Below, piece by piece: positions 9,501 to 19,989 of a stretch of DNA of 64,000 nt. Numbering within the stretch: the stretch's first letter is position 1; each line of letters begins with the position of its first letter. This DNA comes from Micropterix aruncella (taxonomy: Eukaryota > Arthropoda > Insecta > Lepidoptera > Micropterigidae): positions 2,790,001-2,854,000 of the forward strand of contig OX155974.1 of the NCBI GenBank assembly GCA_944548615.1. The letters run 5' to 3'. The notes beneath the pieces were generated by a model. That model searched no databases, had not been told where the DNA came from, and saw only the letters and a program-made list of their open reading frames with translations. The position numbers were made by a program, and so were the translations under genes.

Positions 9501-12500
9501 TAGCTGGCTGCAAGGTGGCCTTAGATCAAGGACGGTACACTTCCCGCCATGACAAAGTTCTCGCTGTTATTCGCGAGGTAATTAGTCTCTCAGTGGCTCG
9601 TGCCAACAAGGGTTTGACAGTATCCTTCAAATCCCCAATACAGTTTGTGTGGGATGGCTCTAAAGGCAAAAAACATTTAACTACAAAACCTTTCTCAATA
9701 ATCGAGAAAGCTACAGATTGGATTCTGGAGGTTGATTCGGTCTCTAAGCAGTATAAATTCCCTGAAAGTCTCGGATGCACAGCCCTCCGTCCAGATATAA
9801 CTCTTTACTCTCTATCTCGGAAGGTGGCTCTTATTGTAGAATTAACTGTTCCATAGGAATCAAATATCCCAAAAGACCACGAGTACAAATTAAATAAATA
9901 CCATGATCTTGCAAATGCCGTAACCCGGAACGGCTTCACTGTTCACCTTCACGCGGTGGAAGTTGGCGCTCGTGGCCTGCCAGCTAAATCTCTATTTCAC
10001 CTCTTTAAAGATCTTGGCCTTTCCAGAAAAATAAACAACTCTTTCTTAGAAAAATTATCTAAAACTGCGATTTGCGCATCTCAAATTCTATGGCTTCGAA
10101 GGGGGAGTGAATGGGTGGTAAGGTGAACGCTCACATGTGGCAAGACAGCTGTCCTAAACCTACCACAGCCGGTTCGTAAGTCCGGAATCCACTGCTCACC
10201 CCCCAGAAGTGTAAAAAATAGTATTATGATGGGCCCGACTCCGGTCGGTGAATTCCATGGCAGCTCCGTTTGTATTTATTATTATGGAAAAATACGGTAC
10301 CCTATTTAGAAATTGTAAATGCTATCGTGATCTTTATTAGATTCTCTATCAAAGGTAATATTTCGTTTTGCTTATTTACATACAAAAATATTAGTAGATA
10401 TTAGCTCATAAAACCAATAAAAAAATTGATGATTTCTCGAAAAAAAATGATGTTTGACAATAGAATTTTACCAGAAATATCCGCGAAATGACGCCCGAAA
10501 TTATTCTAGCGGCCGTCTATGTATCTATGGTAAAAATGAGATATTTGGTATTTTAGGATGCGTTCGAATTAGAAAATAATATTACTGTGCGCTCCGGGAG
10601 CAAGCCGCCAATATTGGTCTCGTTACGTAGTCAACGGAGTTCGGATGTGCAACCAAATTTGGTCGTTACGTAGCCGAAGGGGTAAATCTATGATTTAGAA
10701 ATCGTTTGTTTATATTATTATTTTTTACCGTATAGGCATGTTTACAGTGCCATCGACAGTGCACTGCCATATTGTTATACGAAGAAAGTCACCATATTGA
10801 TAATAATAGAAGGCTAATGAATTTTTGGAACTATTAGTGGCTTTGCATTTCCTAGATTGCAAAATTGTAGTACGTTGATCAATCTAATAATCTATATATA
10901 ATCAATGGTTACAGTTTTTTTTTTACTGTTGTGTATAGGTGGTCAGATGAACTTCTCGTCGCGTAGAAGTCTGGGCGCTCCGGACACGGGATTGGGCCGC
11001 GCCGAATCCACCTACGAACTCTTCGAACTCGGAGCCTTGGCCAGGGCTCTGGACACCGAAAAGGCCTTCGCCGAAGAGGCTCACCGCATCCACGGGGAAG
11101 TCACCAGGAAACGCCAGGAGTTCCACGACCCAGAGGTGAGAAGTACCTGTTATAGTATTGAATATTCACCATCTTCCATTACTTTTCTGTCATACCTAGT
11201 ATTTGCCGTTTAGTAGTCATCTATTTTTCAAAACTAATATCCCTTTTGAAAATATAGGAAATTGAGTAATCCATTTCATCTTAGAACATGTAAAATGTGT
11301 CTTCATTTCAATAAACCTCTGAAATAATTTTTTTTATGCCTTTCTTCCCTAGGATAATAAAAATGAAATATAAAAATGAAAATAAAAATCATATAAAATT
11401 AATTAAAATATTGGTTGAACCATTTTTTCTCTTCCCTCCCTCCATTAGATCAAGGATAGTACACTTACTGCCACGACAAAGTCCTTGCTGTTATTCGCGT
11501 GGTAATTAGCCTCTCAGTGGCTCGTGCCAACGAGGGTTTGACATTACCCGCCAACCCCCCCAATACAGTCCACTATAAAACTTTTCTCAATAATTGAGAA
11601 AGCTTCAGATTATATTTTGAATGTCAATTCGGTCTCTAAGTAGTATAAATTCCTTGAAAGTCTCGGATCTCTCTCGGAGCCCTCTGCCCAGATATAACTC
11701 TTTACTCCCTGTCTCGGAAGATGACCCTGTGAGAATGGCCACCCTTCACTAGACTCCAATTGATTGTGAGCGAAGGGTGGTTCTCATCATGAAGGTTGCT
11801 CCGTTAATGAGAGTCGTATATGTCCGTGTAGAAGAGTTTATTCAGAAGTGAGTCGAAATCGCCAGTTCTTAACGCCTTGAGTCGTGTTCGCCGTTGTGTT
11901 GTAGTTTGGGCGCGAGGTGAAGCCGTGGCGGTCCGTGTGTAGTCGAGGAGCGAAGTGTGTAGTCGAGATATCTGTCCACTGAGGAGACGATGTGCAGAGC
12001 GCGGTAACTGTCTGCCGAAGTAATGATGTAGAAGGGCAACTGCCTGCCAAAGGAATGATGTAGCACGTGACAACTGTCTGCCAAAGGAATGATGTGTAGA
12101 GGTGTGTAGGTGTACTTGACCAGCAAAGGAATGATAATGATCGAATGCAATGTACTGCGTTTTATAGGGTGATCGGTGATGCAATAGCTACGAGTGGGGC
12201 GACGCATGTGTCGCTAACCTGGGCAATATTTGCCAGATTTAGCTGGAAATTAACTGCAGCTGTGCGTGCAAGTTTGAGCGAGTCTGCAGTTTTCTGTTCT
12301 GTGAAATTGACTTTTTTGTTGTGGGTATGTAGGGCCGTAGGCTCCTACATGGCTCCCCCCTAGTGAAGGGCTTGCGTATGACAATATGGAAGGTCTTCAC
12401 GACAAAGTGGCAAAAAAGTCGGAGTGTGACAATTAAAAGTGTGTGTGGGGTTGTGTTCGCGAAAGTTTGGGAATCGTATGTTTTTATGCGAGTGTTTGAC

Positions 12501-15500
12501 AGTTTGAGAACCGTATGTTGTTATGAGTGTCGAAGGCATTTCGTTACAATGTGTTAAAAACTGGCGCTGTTATAAAATGTTGACAATAAGGAAAAATAAA
12601 TGAATACAATGGACAATGGTTAGTATAAACGCTGACATAATAAAATTCGCTGTACGTGAAACGAGTGAATACAATGCAATATGTTACGCGCCGAACGATA
12701 AAAATGATTCGCGCGGCTTAAAAAAAATGTGGAGCATATGAATTAATAATAATTTAGCGCGATAAGAATGCAATCTGAGTAATTTCGCGCGCGTGACGTC
12801 TGAAGTCCATTGTTTGTTTGTTGCGCATTCGTGTGGACTTCCGGTCTTGAAGTTGAAGATTCCCGATAGTAGCTGTTTTGGAGTGCGGCGCCTTGCTTCT
12901 GCGAATGAGGTCGTACAGTTCGGTGGTTTTAGTCAGTGAGTCGCTAAACCATTCGGTCGACTTCCAAATTGCTTCGACTATGACGTCGTATCCATGCGTG
13001 TTGTGTGGGAATCGCTTCTGTTGTTGCAAGTGGGATAATATCGCCGATTTTACGCTTTGAATGAGTGGTTTCGCTATACCGTCTATTCTCGGCGTTTCGT
13101 AATTTTTGTGGGTGAGTCGGCTTCAGCGTGCTGATTAGCGTAGTCCATTGTTGTTTTTTTTGAGGTTGGTTGTAGCGTTTTGATTTTTTGTGATCGGGTA
13201 TGAATGCTGTGGAGTGTGAGTTCCATCCGTTTTGCGTTTTCGATGTTGATATTCTTCCGCTGCGTGGTTGTTTCCGTTTCGTAGTGTGTTTATCGATTGA
13301 AATTGTGATTGAGAAGGCATTTAGGCCGATAGTGTCCTTGGTCAGCTGTTAGTCTATACTGGACCTAAGTGCCATTCTCCCGGATGTTGCGCCTGCAGGT
13401 CATTAAGCTGCAGAAAACGTCTTACTGCTGTCCGGTGAAGAGTGTGAAGCGATTGTGACGACTTCCTTTCGTAGGATTTTACCTGAGAGTGTATCAATGA
13501 CGGTTTCGCCTGTACAAGTCCTCAGGGCCGCACATCGTTGTTTTTATAAAATTCGTTAGCGTTCGTTGTTTTGATCCGAGATAAGTGCTGTATGAATGTG
13601 GCGTTGGTAATTGCGCGTGCTGATAATGTCGTTTAGCCATGACCGTGGGTGTGTGTTCGTTGATTGTAGGTGCCGAGTATATTTTTAAATAAGTCGCGTG
13701 AGTACTTGCTTACTGCTTACTGGTAGAAGTACTTGTGAAATGCGTTGCGGGAAATTTGCTTCCGCGGTCGATGCAATGTCTGCATTTTTATTAATCGAGC
13801 AGGAATTTCGTCTGCTTTTGCGTCGTTGTCGTTTTGTAGTGGCACCGGTCGTCGTCGTTTGGCTGTTTATTTGCGCTGAGAGGCTTGTGTGGTGTCGTGT
13901 TTCGCTGAGTCGTTATGCGTTTTATTGTTTTACTTGCTAGGCATGACCGATGTTGAGAATGCGTATTGTAGTTGGTGGTCATGCGTAGCAAGGATCATTC
14001 CTTTGTTCTTGTGCTGATTATACTGCTTGTATCTGTTGTATGTGGGGTCGGGCGAGTTCTTCTTCGATTTCGATGACTGCCTCGTCCTTGCTCTGTTGTC
14101 CGCCCATTTGGATTTTATAGTGCGAAGTCGCTGTGTGTGCGGAGGTTTGAGGAAGGCGTGTTCAGCGGCTTTTGAAGTTGAAGGAGAGTGAACGGCGTGT
14201 CCTTTTCAGTGTCGGGGCTGTAGTTTGAAGGTTTCCGAAGTGAAGGTTTAGGCGTGAAGGCGTAGGCGTGTTGTTGAAGGTGCGTGTTGAAGGTGCGTTA
14301 TGTCCAAAGTCGGGTTCACCAATGTGAGCGTGTTCGTGTCAAACGTCGTGGGTCACCAATGTGAGAATGGCCACCCTTCACTAGACTCCAATTGATTGTG
14401 AGCGAAGGGTGGTTCTCATCATGAAGGTTGCTCCGTTAATGAGAGTCGTATATGTCCGTGTAGAAGAGTTTATTCAGAAGTGAGTCGAAATCGCCAGTTC
14501 TTAACGCCTTGAGTCGTGTTCGCCGTTGTGTTGTAGTTTGGGCGCGAGGTGAAGCCGTGGCGGTCCGTGTGTAGTCGAGGAGCGAAGTGTGTAGTCGAGA
14601 TATCTGTCCACTGAGGGGACGATGTGCAGAGCGCGGTAACTGTCTGCCGAAGTAATGATGTAGCACGTGACAACTGTCTGCCAAAGGAATGATGTGTAGA
14701 GGTGTGTAGGTGTACTTGACCAGCAAAGGAATGATAATGATCGAATGCAATGTACTGCGTTTTATAGGGTGATCGGTGATGCAATAGCTACGAGTGGGGC
14801 GACGCATGTGTCGCTAACCTGGGCAATATTTGCCAGATTTAGCTGGAAATTAACTGCAGCTGCGCGTGCAAGTTTGAGCGAGTCTGCAGTTTTCTGTTCT
14901 GTGAAATTGACTTTTTTGTTGTGGGTATGTAGGGCCGTAGGCTCCTACAACCCTTATTGTAGAAATAACTGTTCTATGGGAATCAAATATCTCAAAAGAC
15001 CACGAGTACAAATTAAATAAATACTATGATCTCGCAAGTGCAGTCGTCTGGAACGGCTTCACTGTTCACTTTCACACGGTGGAAGTTGGCGCTCGTGGCC
15101 TGCCAGCCAAGTCTCTATTTCATCTCTTTGAAAACTTGGTCTCTCCAGGAAAATATTCATCTTCTTCCTAGAAAAAGTATCTAAAATAGCGATTTACACA
15201 TCTCAAATTATATAGCTTCGAAGGGGGGAGTGAATGGGTAGTAAGGTGAACGCTAACATATGGCAAGACAGCTGTCCTAAACCTACCACATCCGGTCGTT
15301 AGTCCGGAATCCATTGTTCACCCCCCAGAAGTGTAATAATAGTATATGATGGACCCGACTTCGGTCGGTGAATTCCATGGCAGCTCCGTTTGTATTTTTA
15401 TTTTATTTTTATAACTATTCCATGGGAATCAAATATCTCAAAAGACAATAAGTACTAAATAAATAAATACTATCTTACAAATGCCGTCACCCGGAATGGC

Positions 15501-16684
15501 CTCACTGTTTACCTTCACGCTATGGAAGTTTGCGCTCGTAGCCTGCCAGCCAAGTCTCTGTTTCATCTCTTTAAAAACTTGGTCTCTCCAGGAAAATATT
15601 CAACTCCTTCCTAGAGAAAATATCTAAAACTGCGATTTCCGCATCTCAAATTCTATGGCTTCAAAGGGGGATTGAATGGGTGGTAAAGTGAACGCTCACG
15701 AGTGGGCAAGACAGCTGTCGTTATTCCGGAGTCCACCTACCACAGCTGATCGTTAGTCCAGAGTCCACCGCTCACCCCATCGAAGACTCCGGTCGGTGAA
15801 TTCCATGGCAGATCCGTTCGTAGTCTTTTAATACCTCGAGCGCTGACGTTTGAATTGTAGTTTCTCTTAGAGAATGCGAAGAAGAAGATTACATCACAAC
15901 AAAAATATAGAGTTTCAGGAAAACGACGATTACTCCGAAACTACTATACGGATCGTATAAAGAATACCTGTTTTATGTTCCTGTTGAAATTTGCTATTAG
16001 ATAAGTGTAACGTCGTTTTGTAAAGCAATAAGCATTATTCAGAATTATCTGTCAAAGTTGTGGTACAGAAAAAAACTGCCTTGTCCAATATTTCTATGTT
16101 TTTTCTGGAAATAAATCACCCTATGCAAGAAATTGTGAATACTTTTATAATAATTATAATATGCTTCATTCAACCTATGACTTCGTTTTACTACAAAAAT
16201 AAAAAAATATTCGGTGTTGAAAATCAACATGAATATTGAAGTTTTTGGTTTGGTTTGGTTCAATCATAGACTAAAAAATGGCGACTGTATGAAAAATAAT
16301 GAACCAACTAGTTAACGACAGAGAATCTTCTCCTCTTTTCGCACATACCACAGGCCGTATGATTTATGTGAGGTATCAAGGGTAAATAATTGGAAAACAT
16401 CGGCGCCAATCTCGGCTGGGACAGATGTCCCCTTTGCCGCTCTACGGTAATTTCAATTGTGGGACAATTGTCCCGTTTGCCGCTCAAGGGGTTAAATTTT
16501 TATTTATAATCTGCGTTTCTTCCAACAGGTCGGCCATTACTTGGAGAAAGAGTTTATGGGAGAACAAGCCAAGACCATCCGTGGTCTCGCTGGACACACC
16601 AACGATCTCAAGCGTCTTCTTCAAGATCAACCGGACAGCTCTCTCGCTCTTTTCCTCTTCGACGAATACCTTCAGAAAGCCTAA
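6592..16684 (+). CDS. Fer2LCH: Secreted ferritin light-chain homologue, complete, four coding exons
   Basis: Coding exons are 6592-6700, 7986-8216, 10939-11135 and 16529-16684 (TAA), totalling 230 aa. The introns are GT-AG with phases 1, 1 and 0. The protein starts with an 18-residue signal peptide (MKGAFVALAALFVACARA), then a cysteine-containing N-terminus (DYCYNDVLTSC). Ferritin four-helix-bundle segments follow: HIEKSYEYLLMATHFGNY (helix A), FKKLSDEAWENSMELIKYI (helix B), then TKRGGQMNF, a helix C region (LARALDTEKAFAEEA) and a helix D stretch (HYLEKEFMGEQAKTIRGLA) to EYLQKA. Insect LCH subunits lack the ferroxidase role and co-assemble with HCH into secretory-pathway ferritin for iron storage and export. 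Length and junctions fit the family. Expression should be IRE-controlled, given the element at 3059. More than 90% of the locus is intron, mostly repeats. No frameshift or stop is seen. Confidence 0.95.
6701..7985. other. Fer2LCH intron 2
   Basis: The donor GCCG|GTACAA and acceptor CTAATAG|GTGC bound this intron. It holds a dispersed-repeat segment near 7180-7400 (CGCTTCAACCGACTGAGC) and the tandem array at 7499-7828. No gene is seen. Confidence 0.7.
7499..7828. repeat. Tandem repeat, about 121 bp unit
   Basis: The landmark CTGATGATGRAGYCGRAAGA recurs at 7499, 7619 and 7740, giving about 2.7 copies of a 120-121 bp unit at roughly 85-90% identity by eye. The open frames across it on the minus strand are a by-product of the repeat. 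Confidence 0.8.
8455..8825. mobile_element. TIR element of the GTGAATCAGTAC family
   Basis: The left end GACATCCTCGTAGTGAGTGA continues ATCAGTAC. The right end is its inverse (GTACTGATTC-like, here ATACTGATTCACTCACTTC then AAAGATGCC). The interior carries GCCATCTAGTGGTA. Relatives lie at 23317-24421, 35676-36045 and about 49690-50190. It is non-coding and sits in Fer2LCH intron 3. Confidence 0.6.
8839..10684. mobile_element. TTAA element interrupted by an R2-like LINE
   Basis: Starts TTAACCCTTTGAGTAGCGG and matches the 5582 copy up to CTTGTACTTG at 9099, then resumes at GGAAAAATACGG (10286). The right end around 10665-10684 (CGAAGGGGTAAAT) is an imperfect inverse of the left end. The interruption is the LINE copy at 9100-10285. 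Confidence 0.5.
9100..10285 (+). mobile_element. R2-like LINE 3' copy (zinc knuckle plus restriction-like endonuclease)
   Basis: The reading frame from 9119 encodes a C-terminal LINE region: a CCHC-type knuckle (CPLCSNTPCTARHILAGC) and then a PD-(D/E)XK-like block, LRPDITLYS followed by LIVELTVP. This is the arrangement of restriction-like endonuclease LINEs (R2/HERO/NeSL group). The frame is cut by TAG at 9854-9856, where the copy at 62515 reads TGG; past it the frame continues to about 10030 (HDLANAVTRNGFTVHLHAV). The 3' end is GTATTTATTATTAT. No reverse transcriptase is present, so the copy is 5'-truncated. The insertion point is exact when compared with 5582-5990. Confidence 0.65.
11728..12349 (+). 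repeat. 5' LTR
   Basis: TG...CA ends, 622 bp. It contains a short tandem motif (CTGCCRAAGKAATGATGTAG) in about four copies, one more than the 3' LTR, which accounts for the length difference. Confidence 0.9.
14360..14949 (+). repeat. 3' LTR
   Basis: 590 bp with the same ends as the 5' LTR. The very high identity to the 5' copy implies a recent insertion. No purine tract is obvious immediately before it (the flank reads GGGTCACCAA). Confidence 0.9.
15406..15827 (+). mobile_element. R2-like LINE 3' fragment
   Basis: A second, more decayed 3' piece directly after the previous one (CATGGGAATCAAATATCTC to GGTGAATTCCATGGCAG). It has several indels and no usable frame. Confidence 0.6.
15828..16495. 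mobile_element. TTAA element next to ferritin exon 5
   Basis: The left end TTAATACCTCGAGCGCTGACG and right end CGTTTGCCGCTCAAGGGGTTAA form imperfect inverted repeats bounded by TTAA on both sides. The interior (GTAAAGCAATAAGC..ATTATTCAGAATTATC) resembles the 60959-61618 element. Its right end lies 33 bases before the Fer2LCH exon 5 acceptor. Confidence 0.5.
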
Positions 16685-16900
16685 ACATTTAACATTAATT
16701 AATCCAACATTTTTTTTACTTTCCATGCTTAACGCCTTATCTCTTACCTTATTTTTCATATAGTGCATTATTATAGCCGAGATATAGGATAGATGTAGAT
16801 ATTGTGATATAAATTGTCATAAGATATATTTTTTTTAGTAGAATGTTTAGAATTAGCGATGTAATTGTTTTGTACAAATATTGAAAAAATAAAATAAAAC
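16685..16900 (+). terminator. Fer2LCH 3' UTR and polyadenylation signals
   Basis: After the TAA at 16682-16684 comes an AT-rich 3' UTR with two overlapping-range AATAAA hexamers at 16888-16893 and 16893-16898. Cleavage is expected shortly after. Confidence 0.75.
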
Positions 16901-17089
16901 AGGAAATAGTACTGTTGGTTGTTTTTATTTCGTAAGCATAAATGGGCGATGGCAAACGTTATTCATCATAAGATCTAGTAGAAGTAGTAAACGGAGTGGG
17001 GGGGCTTGTTTCCAGCCCTTGATGTCAACTAGATATATAGATCTTTTGTAACTACCCACTTTGTGGTTGGGTCAGTGGTCTGCTAGTAG

Positions 17090-18960
17090 CCCGGTACTGC
17101 TTACCAGTCCATACAGATTACTGACCTGTTATGCAGATTGCTGGGTTCGAGAAAGGCTCGTCCCAGTAAACTGTGTCTACAGCGAGGCCTGGCGACCAAC
17201 GACCAACGATGTGTATGCTGTCTTCAGGTTCTTCGCCACATATTCGGCAGTCCTTGCTCTCGGTAAAGCCGAAGTTGAATAGATGTGCTCTAAGGGTCGT
17301 GTGTCTGGTGAGGAGACCGATAGTGGTTCTAAGATTCTTCTTGCTCATGTCAAATAGGGCCTTGGTTTTCTTAGGAAGTACAGTAGAGCGTCGATTATCC
17401 GAACTAATTGGGGGACAAGGGTGTTCGGAAAACCGATTTATTTGGATAATCGAACTGTATAAAAAACTATTAATAAAACCATATATGGACGTAATAATAT
17501 GTATTTTCTATGTAATCTGTTTAAACTTTTTTTATTTATTACAATAGTCAGTAGTAATCCAGTGAACAAAATAGATATGCGTGTATGTAATACATACGTA
17601 CATAAAGAGGAACGAATTAACGCTTAAAAAAGTGTTTAATTTTGGTCTGTCGTAGCTAGCCTACCCGCTTATGAGCAGCTAATTCCCGCACTTTTTTCAG
17701 TACAGATATCTGATACTGGTCGCTTTCATTTTGAGCTCCAAACCATCTCAAGACAGCATCTAGACATGCAAATGCTTCAGAAGGTGTAGGTATTATTTCA
17801 TCTTCATTTTCTGATTCACTAGTCGATGAGGTGCTGGCGGCGTCAGCATTATCAGTCACGAGGTCTACAATATCGCTGTCCTGCATGATTTGGTGCCCTG
17901 GATCTGCATCATCAACCCTCATCCATTCTTGAACGTCTTCTTCATCACATTCATGGCAATCGCGTTCTGTTTTTAACCGAGATTCTGCGGCCGCATCAGT
18001 TCGGTTAAGCGGTCGTTCGCTTGACCGACGTTCGGATAATCGACGCTCTACTGTAGTTGCTTCATCATGGCTTTTGCCTGGCGACATCCTTGACTCTGTT
18101 TCCAGGATGACCGATGTTTCTGCTCCAAGCAGTCCCTGATGATTTTCTCACCTATAGCGAAGGGGACCCCAACAACTGGCTTTACCGGTCATTCCAGTGT
18201 GCCCAGTTTTGCTAGTCTGTCGGCCTCTTCGTTGCCGGGTATGCCTTGATGTCCCGGTGTCCATATTAAGGTGATTTTGTTGGCTTTTCCCAATTTGTTG
18301 AGCTCTTGCATACAGTCCCAGACCACAGAAGAATTTGTTTTGGCTTTAGGCAGAGCGTCCAATGCTGCTCTGCCGTCAGAGCAGATGAAGATTTTTCTAT
18401 TGTTTACCTAAAGTCGACTTTGGAGTTTTATGCATTCCAATATGGCAAGCATTCCGCATTCCGGTTTGGAAAAATTGTAGCATATTGTCCAAGGGGTATG
18501 CTGATTCTGTGGTTGGTTTTGGGTCCGTACGCGCCTGCCCCATAACGACCGTTTGTTCCTGATCTGTCGGTGAACCAGGCGTCCGCATTGTGGCTTTGGA
18601 TCCAATGCGGATTCTTCCAGTCTTCCCTGGTTGGGATTCGGATTTTATAGGACTTCTCTACCAACATTTTTTTAAGTAGTCGATCCTAATCGGTCAGGGT
18701 AAATGGGCTTTTGTGGAGGAGGTTCAGCTTAAGATCATTGGGCCCTCCTCGCTTCCACTCGCCCAAATGGTTCAATCTGTATGCTGTAAGTCTGGTGGAG
18801 TGAATTGTGAGCTTATCCAGAGGCAGGCAGTAGGGTGCCACCTCTAATTCCTCTGTTGGGGTGGTCTTCATGCCGCCAGTTGCAGCCCTCAACTCTACTC
18901 TGATAAGGAAGGCTTTCAAACATTTTTCAATAGAGGTGTTTATAAAAATCTACAAGGCAT
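17090..18960 (-). mobile_element. LINE with RNase H domain and zinc knuckle, broken
   Basis: Minus-strand frames read in order: ADAWFTDRSGTNGRYGAGAYG (RNase H start), then ICSDGRAALDAL, LIWTPGHQGIPGNEEADRLAK, and at the end TRHTTLRAHLFNFG and CRICGEEPEDSIHI (knuckle). This is the ORF2 C-terminus of an I/Loa/R1-type LINE with RNase H. Frames shift several times, and the copy is split by the transposon at 17381-18053. Confidence 0.7.
17381..18053 (-). mobile_element. pogo/Tigger-type DNA transposon, internally deleted
   Basis: TIRs CAGTAGAGCGTCGATTATCC / GGATAATCGACGCTCTACTG are perfect inverses over at least 24 bp, and TA is duplicated at 17379-17380 and 18054-18055. The minus-strand frame 17656-18087 encodes a transposase C-terminal remnant (EWMRVDDADPGHQIMQDSDI, and then SEAFACLDAVLRWF and VRELA) typical of Tigger/jerky proteins. 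The DDE catalytic core and DNA-binding part are missing. The RNase H LINE resumes in frame sense on both sides. Confidence 0.85.
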
Positions 18961-19480
18961 ATGTGAGACCTATTCAAAAGTATGGCTATCAGCTCTGAAA
19001 CCCCTAATGCAAAGATGTAGTTGTCCTGGAAAAGGTGCAGCGAAGGGCCACGAAAATGCCAAAGGGCCTGAAAAAAAGAAATTAAGAAGATCGCTTAGAA
19101 TTACTCACGACTGACTACTCTTAAACAAAAATGACAAAAATGGGACCCTGGACAAGGTGCAGCGAAGGGCAACAAAAATGTCAGTAGGCCTGAAGAAAAG
19201 AAATTAAGAAGATCGCTTAGAATTACTTATGACACTACTCTCAAATAAAAATGACAAAAAGGGGACCTGATGACATAAAATTTTACAGATCTCACAGATT
19301 ATTACGATGTATTTACCTGGACTAAAGAATATTTACAAATTCAACCTCAACACAAATCAAGCTTACAGCAAAAAGCTCATTCGTAAAAAAATTCAATCTA
19401 ATCCTCTTAAAAAAGTTATGCAGATTAGTGGTGGATGTGTAGAATAAAAAACCATTTAAAGTGATTAGTGCAAGCTGTGT
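18961..19480 (+). mobile_element. LINE fragment with internal tandem duplication
   Basis: A segment reading LEKVQRRATKMPKGLKK-like residues (typical RT C-terminal side of CR1/RTE LINEs) appears twice, near 19028-19140 and 19150-19265. It is followed by TDYYDVFTWTKEYL-like residues. Heavily decayed. Confidence 0.45.
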
Positions 19481-19989
19481 TCATTAATTTTAAAACAGAC
19501 TGGATTTGGGCCTAAAAACTTGTTAATATTGTTTATTACTAGCTTTACAAGATCTGATCTGTATATATCAGCAAAACTGCATCATTCAGAATAAATAATA
19601 ATATTTCAAATAATAATAATAACTTCCTACGGCTGAGAAGTTTTGTTGACGTTGCAGGATCTCTTCAAACTTCACAGGTGTGGATAATGTCTTAGACGGT
19701 CCATATTCCATGAAGACCATATTTCTTGGCTCGGACTTACAACCTAGTTCTCAAGCGGTGCCGCTACGGCGTCAGGGTTATTGCAGCTACTCTAGTGGAT
19801 ATAATAAACTCCCCGGGGGCCATAGCGGCGCCACTCGAGAACAACGGGCTAATTTTGTATTAGTATAAAAAGATTTTAAAGCACTTGTAAAGCCCCGTAT
19901 CGACTTGCGAGCGCGGCGCGCTGTGAGCGACTCAGCTCGCATGTCGATATCCGTTTGCTCGAAACGAGTGCGCCGCGCTCGCAAGTTAA
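19481..19989. other. No gene seen
   Basis: Low-complexity AT-rich sequence, and then a block containing an inverted repeat of GCGAGCGCGGCGC / GCGCCGCGCTCGC around 19905-19985, with divergent direct copies of TCGAGCGC-type motifs. Opposite-strand open frames here follow from the palindrome. Confidence 0.4.

Larger units (their letters stand above)
11728..14949 (+). mobile_element. Complete non-coding LTR retrotransposon with 4 bp target duplication
   Basis: Two direct repeats, 11728-12349 (622 bp) and 14360-14949 (590 bp), both begin TGTGAGAATGGCC and end GGCTCCTACA. They are nearly identical apart from one missing internal unit of about 32 bp in the second. The target duplication ACCC flanks the whole at 11724-11727 and 14950-14953, and the interrupted LINE reads through cleanly once the element is removed. 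The interior (about 2.0 kb) begins TGGCTCCCCCC, a possible primer-binding site, but has no gag or pol frame, so it is a LARD/TRIM-type element depending on another element. Strand is inferred from the primer-site position. The minus-strand frames in the LTRs are repeats, not genes. Confidence 0.9.
11443..15405 (+). mobile_element. R2-like LINE fragment split by an LTR element
   Basis: The LINE sequence runs from GATCAAGGATAGTACACTTA to CTCGGAAGATGACCC (11727), is interrupted by the 3.2 kb LTR element, and resumes at ACCCTTATTGTAG (14950). It ends near 15405 with the family 3' end. The coding frame is degraded by deletions and stops. It lies in Fer2LCH intron 4. Confidence 0.65.

Noticed and set aside
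9086..9780. Minus-strand frames across the R2-like copies (also 62190-62441, 63313-63905)
   Set aside because: Antisense shadows of the LINE coding frame, present in every copy.
9104..10285. rDNA locus suggested by R2-like LINE sequence
   Set aside because: No 28S, 18S or 5.8S sequence is present near any copy.
11804..14807. Minus-strand frames of 70-126 codons in the LTRs (HHSFGRQL, HRLLSGQIS)
   Set aside because: They lie wholly within the LTRs, occur in both copies and carry no domain; repeats of non-coding sequence.
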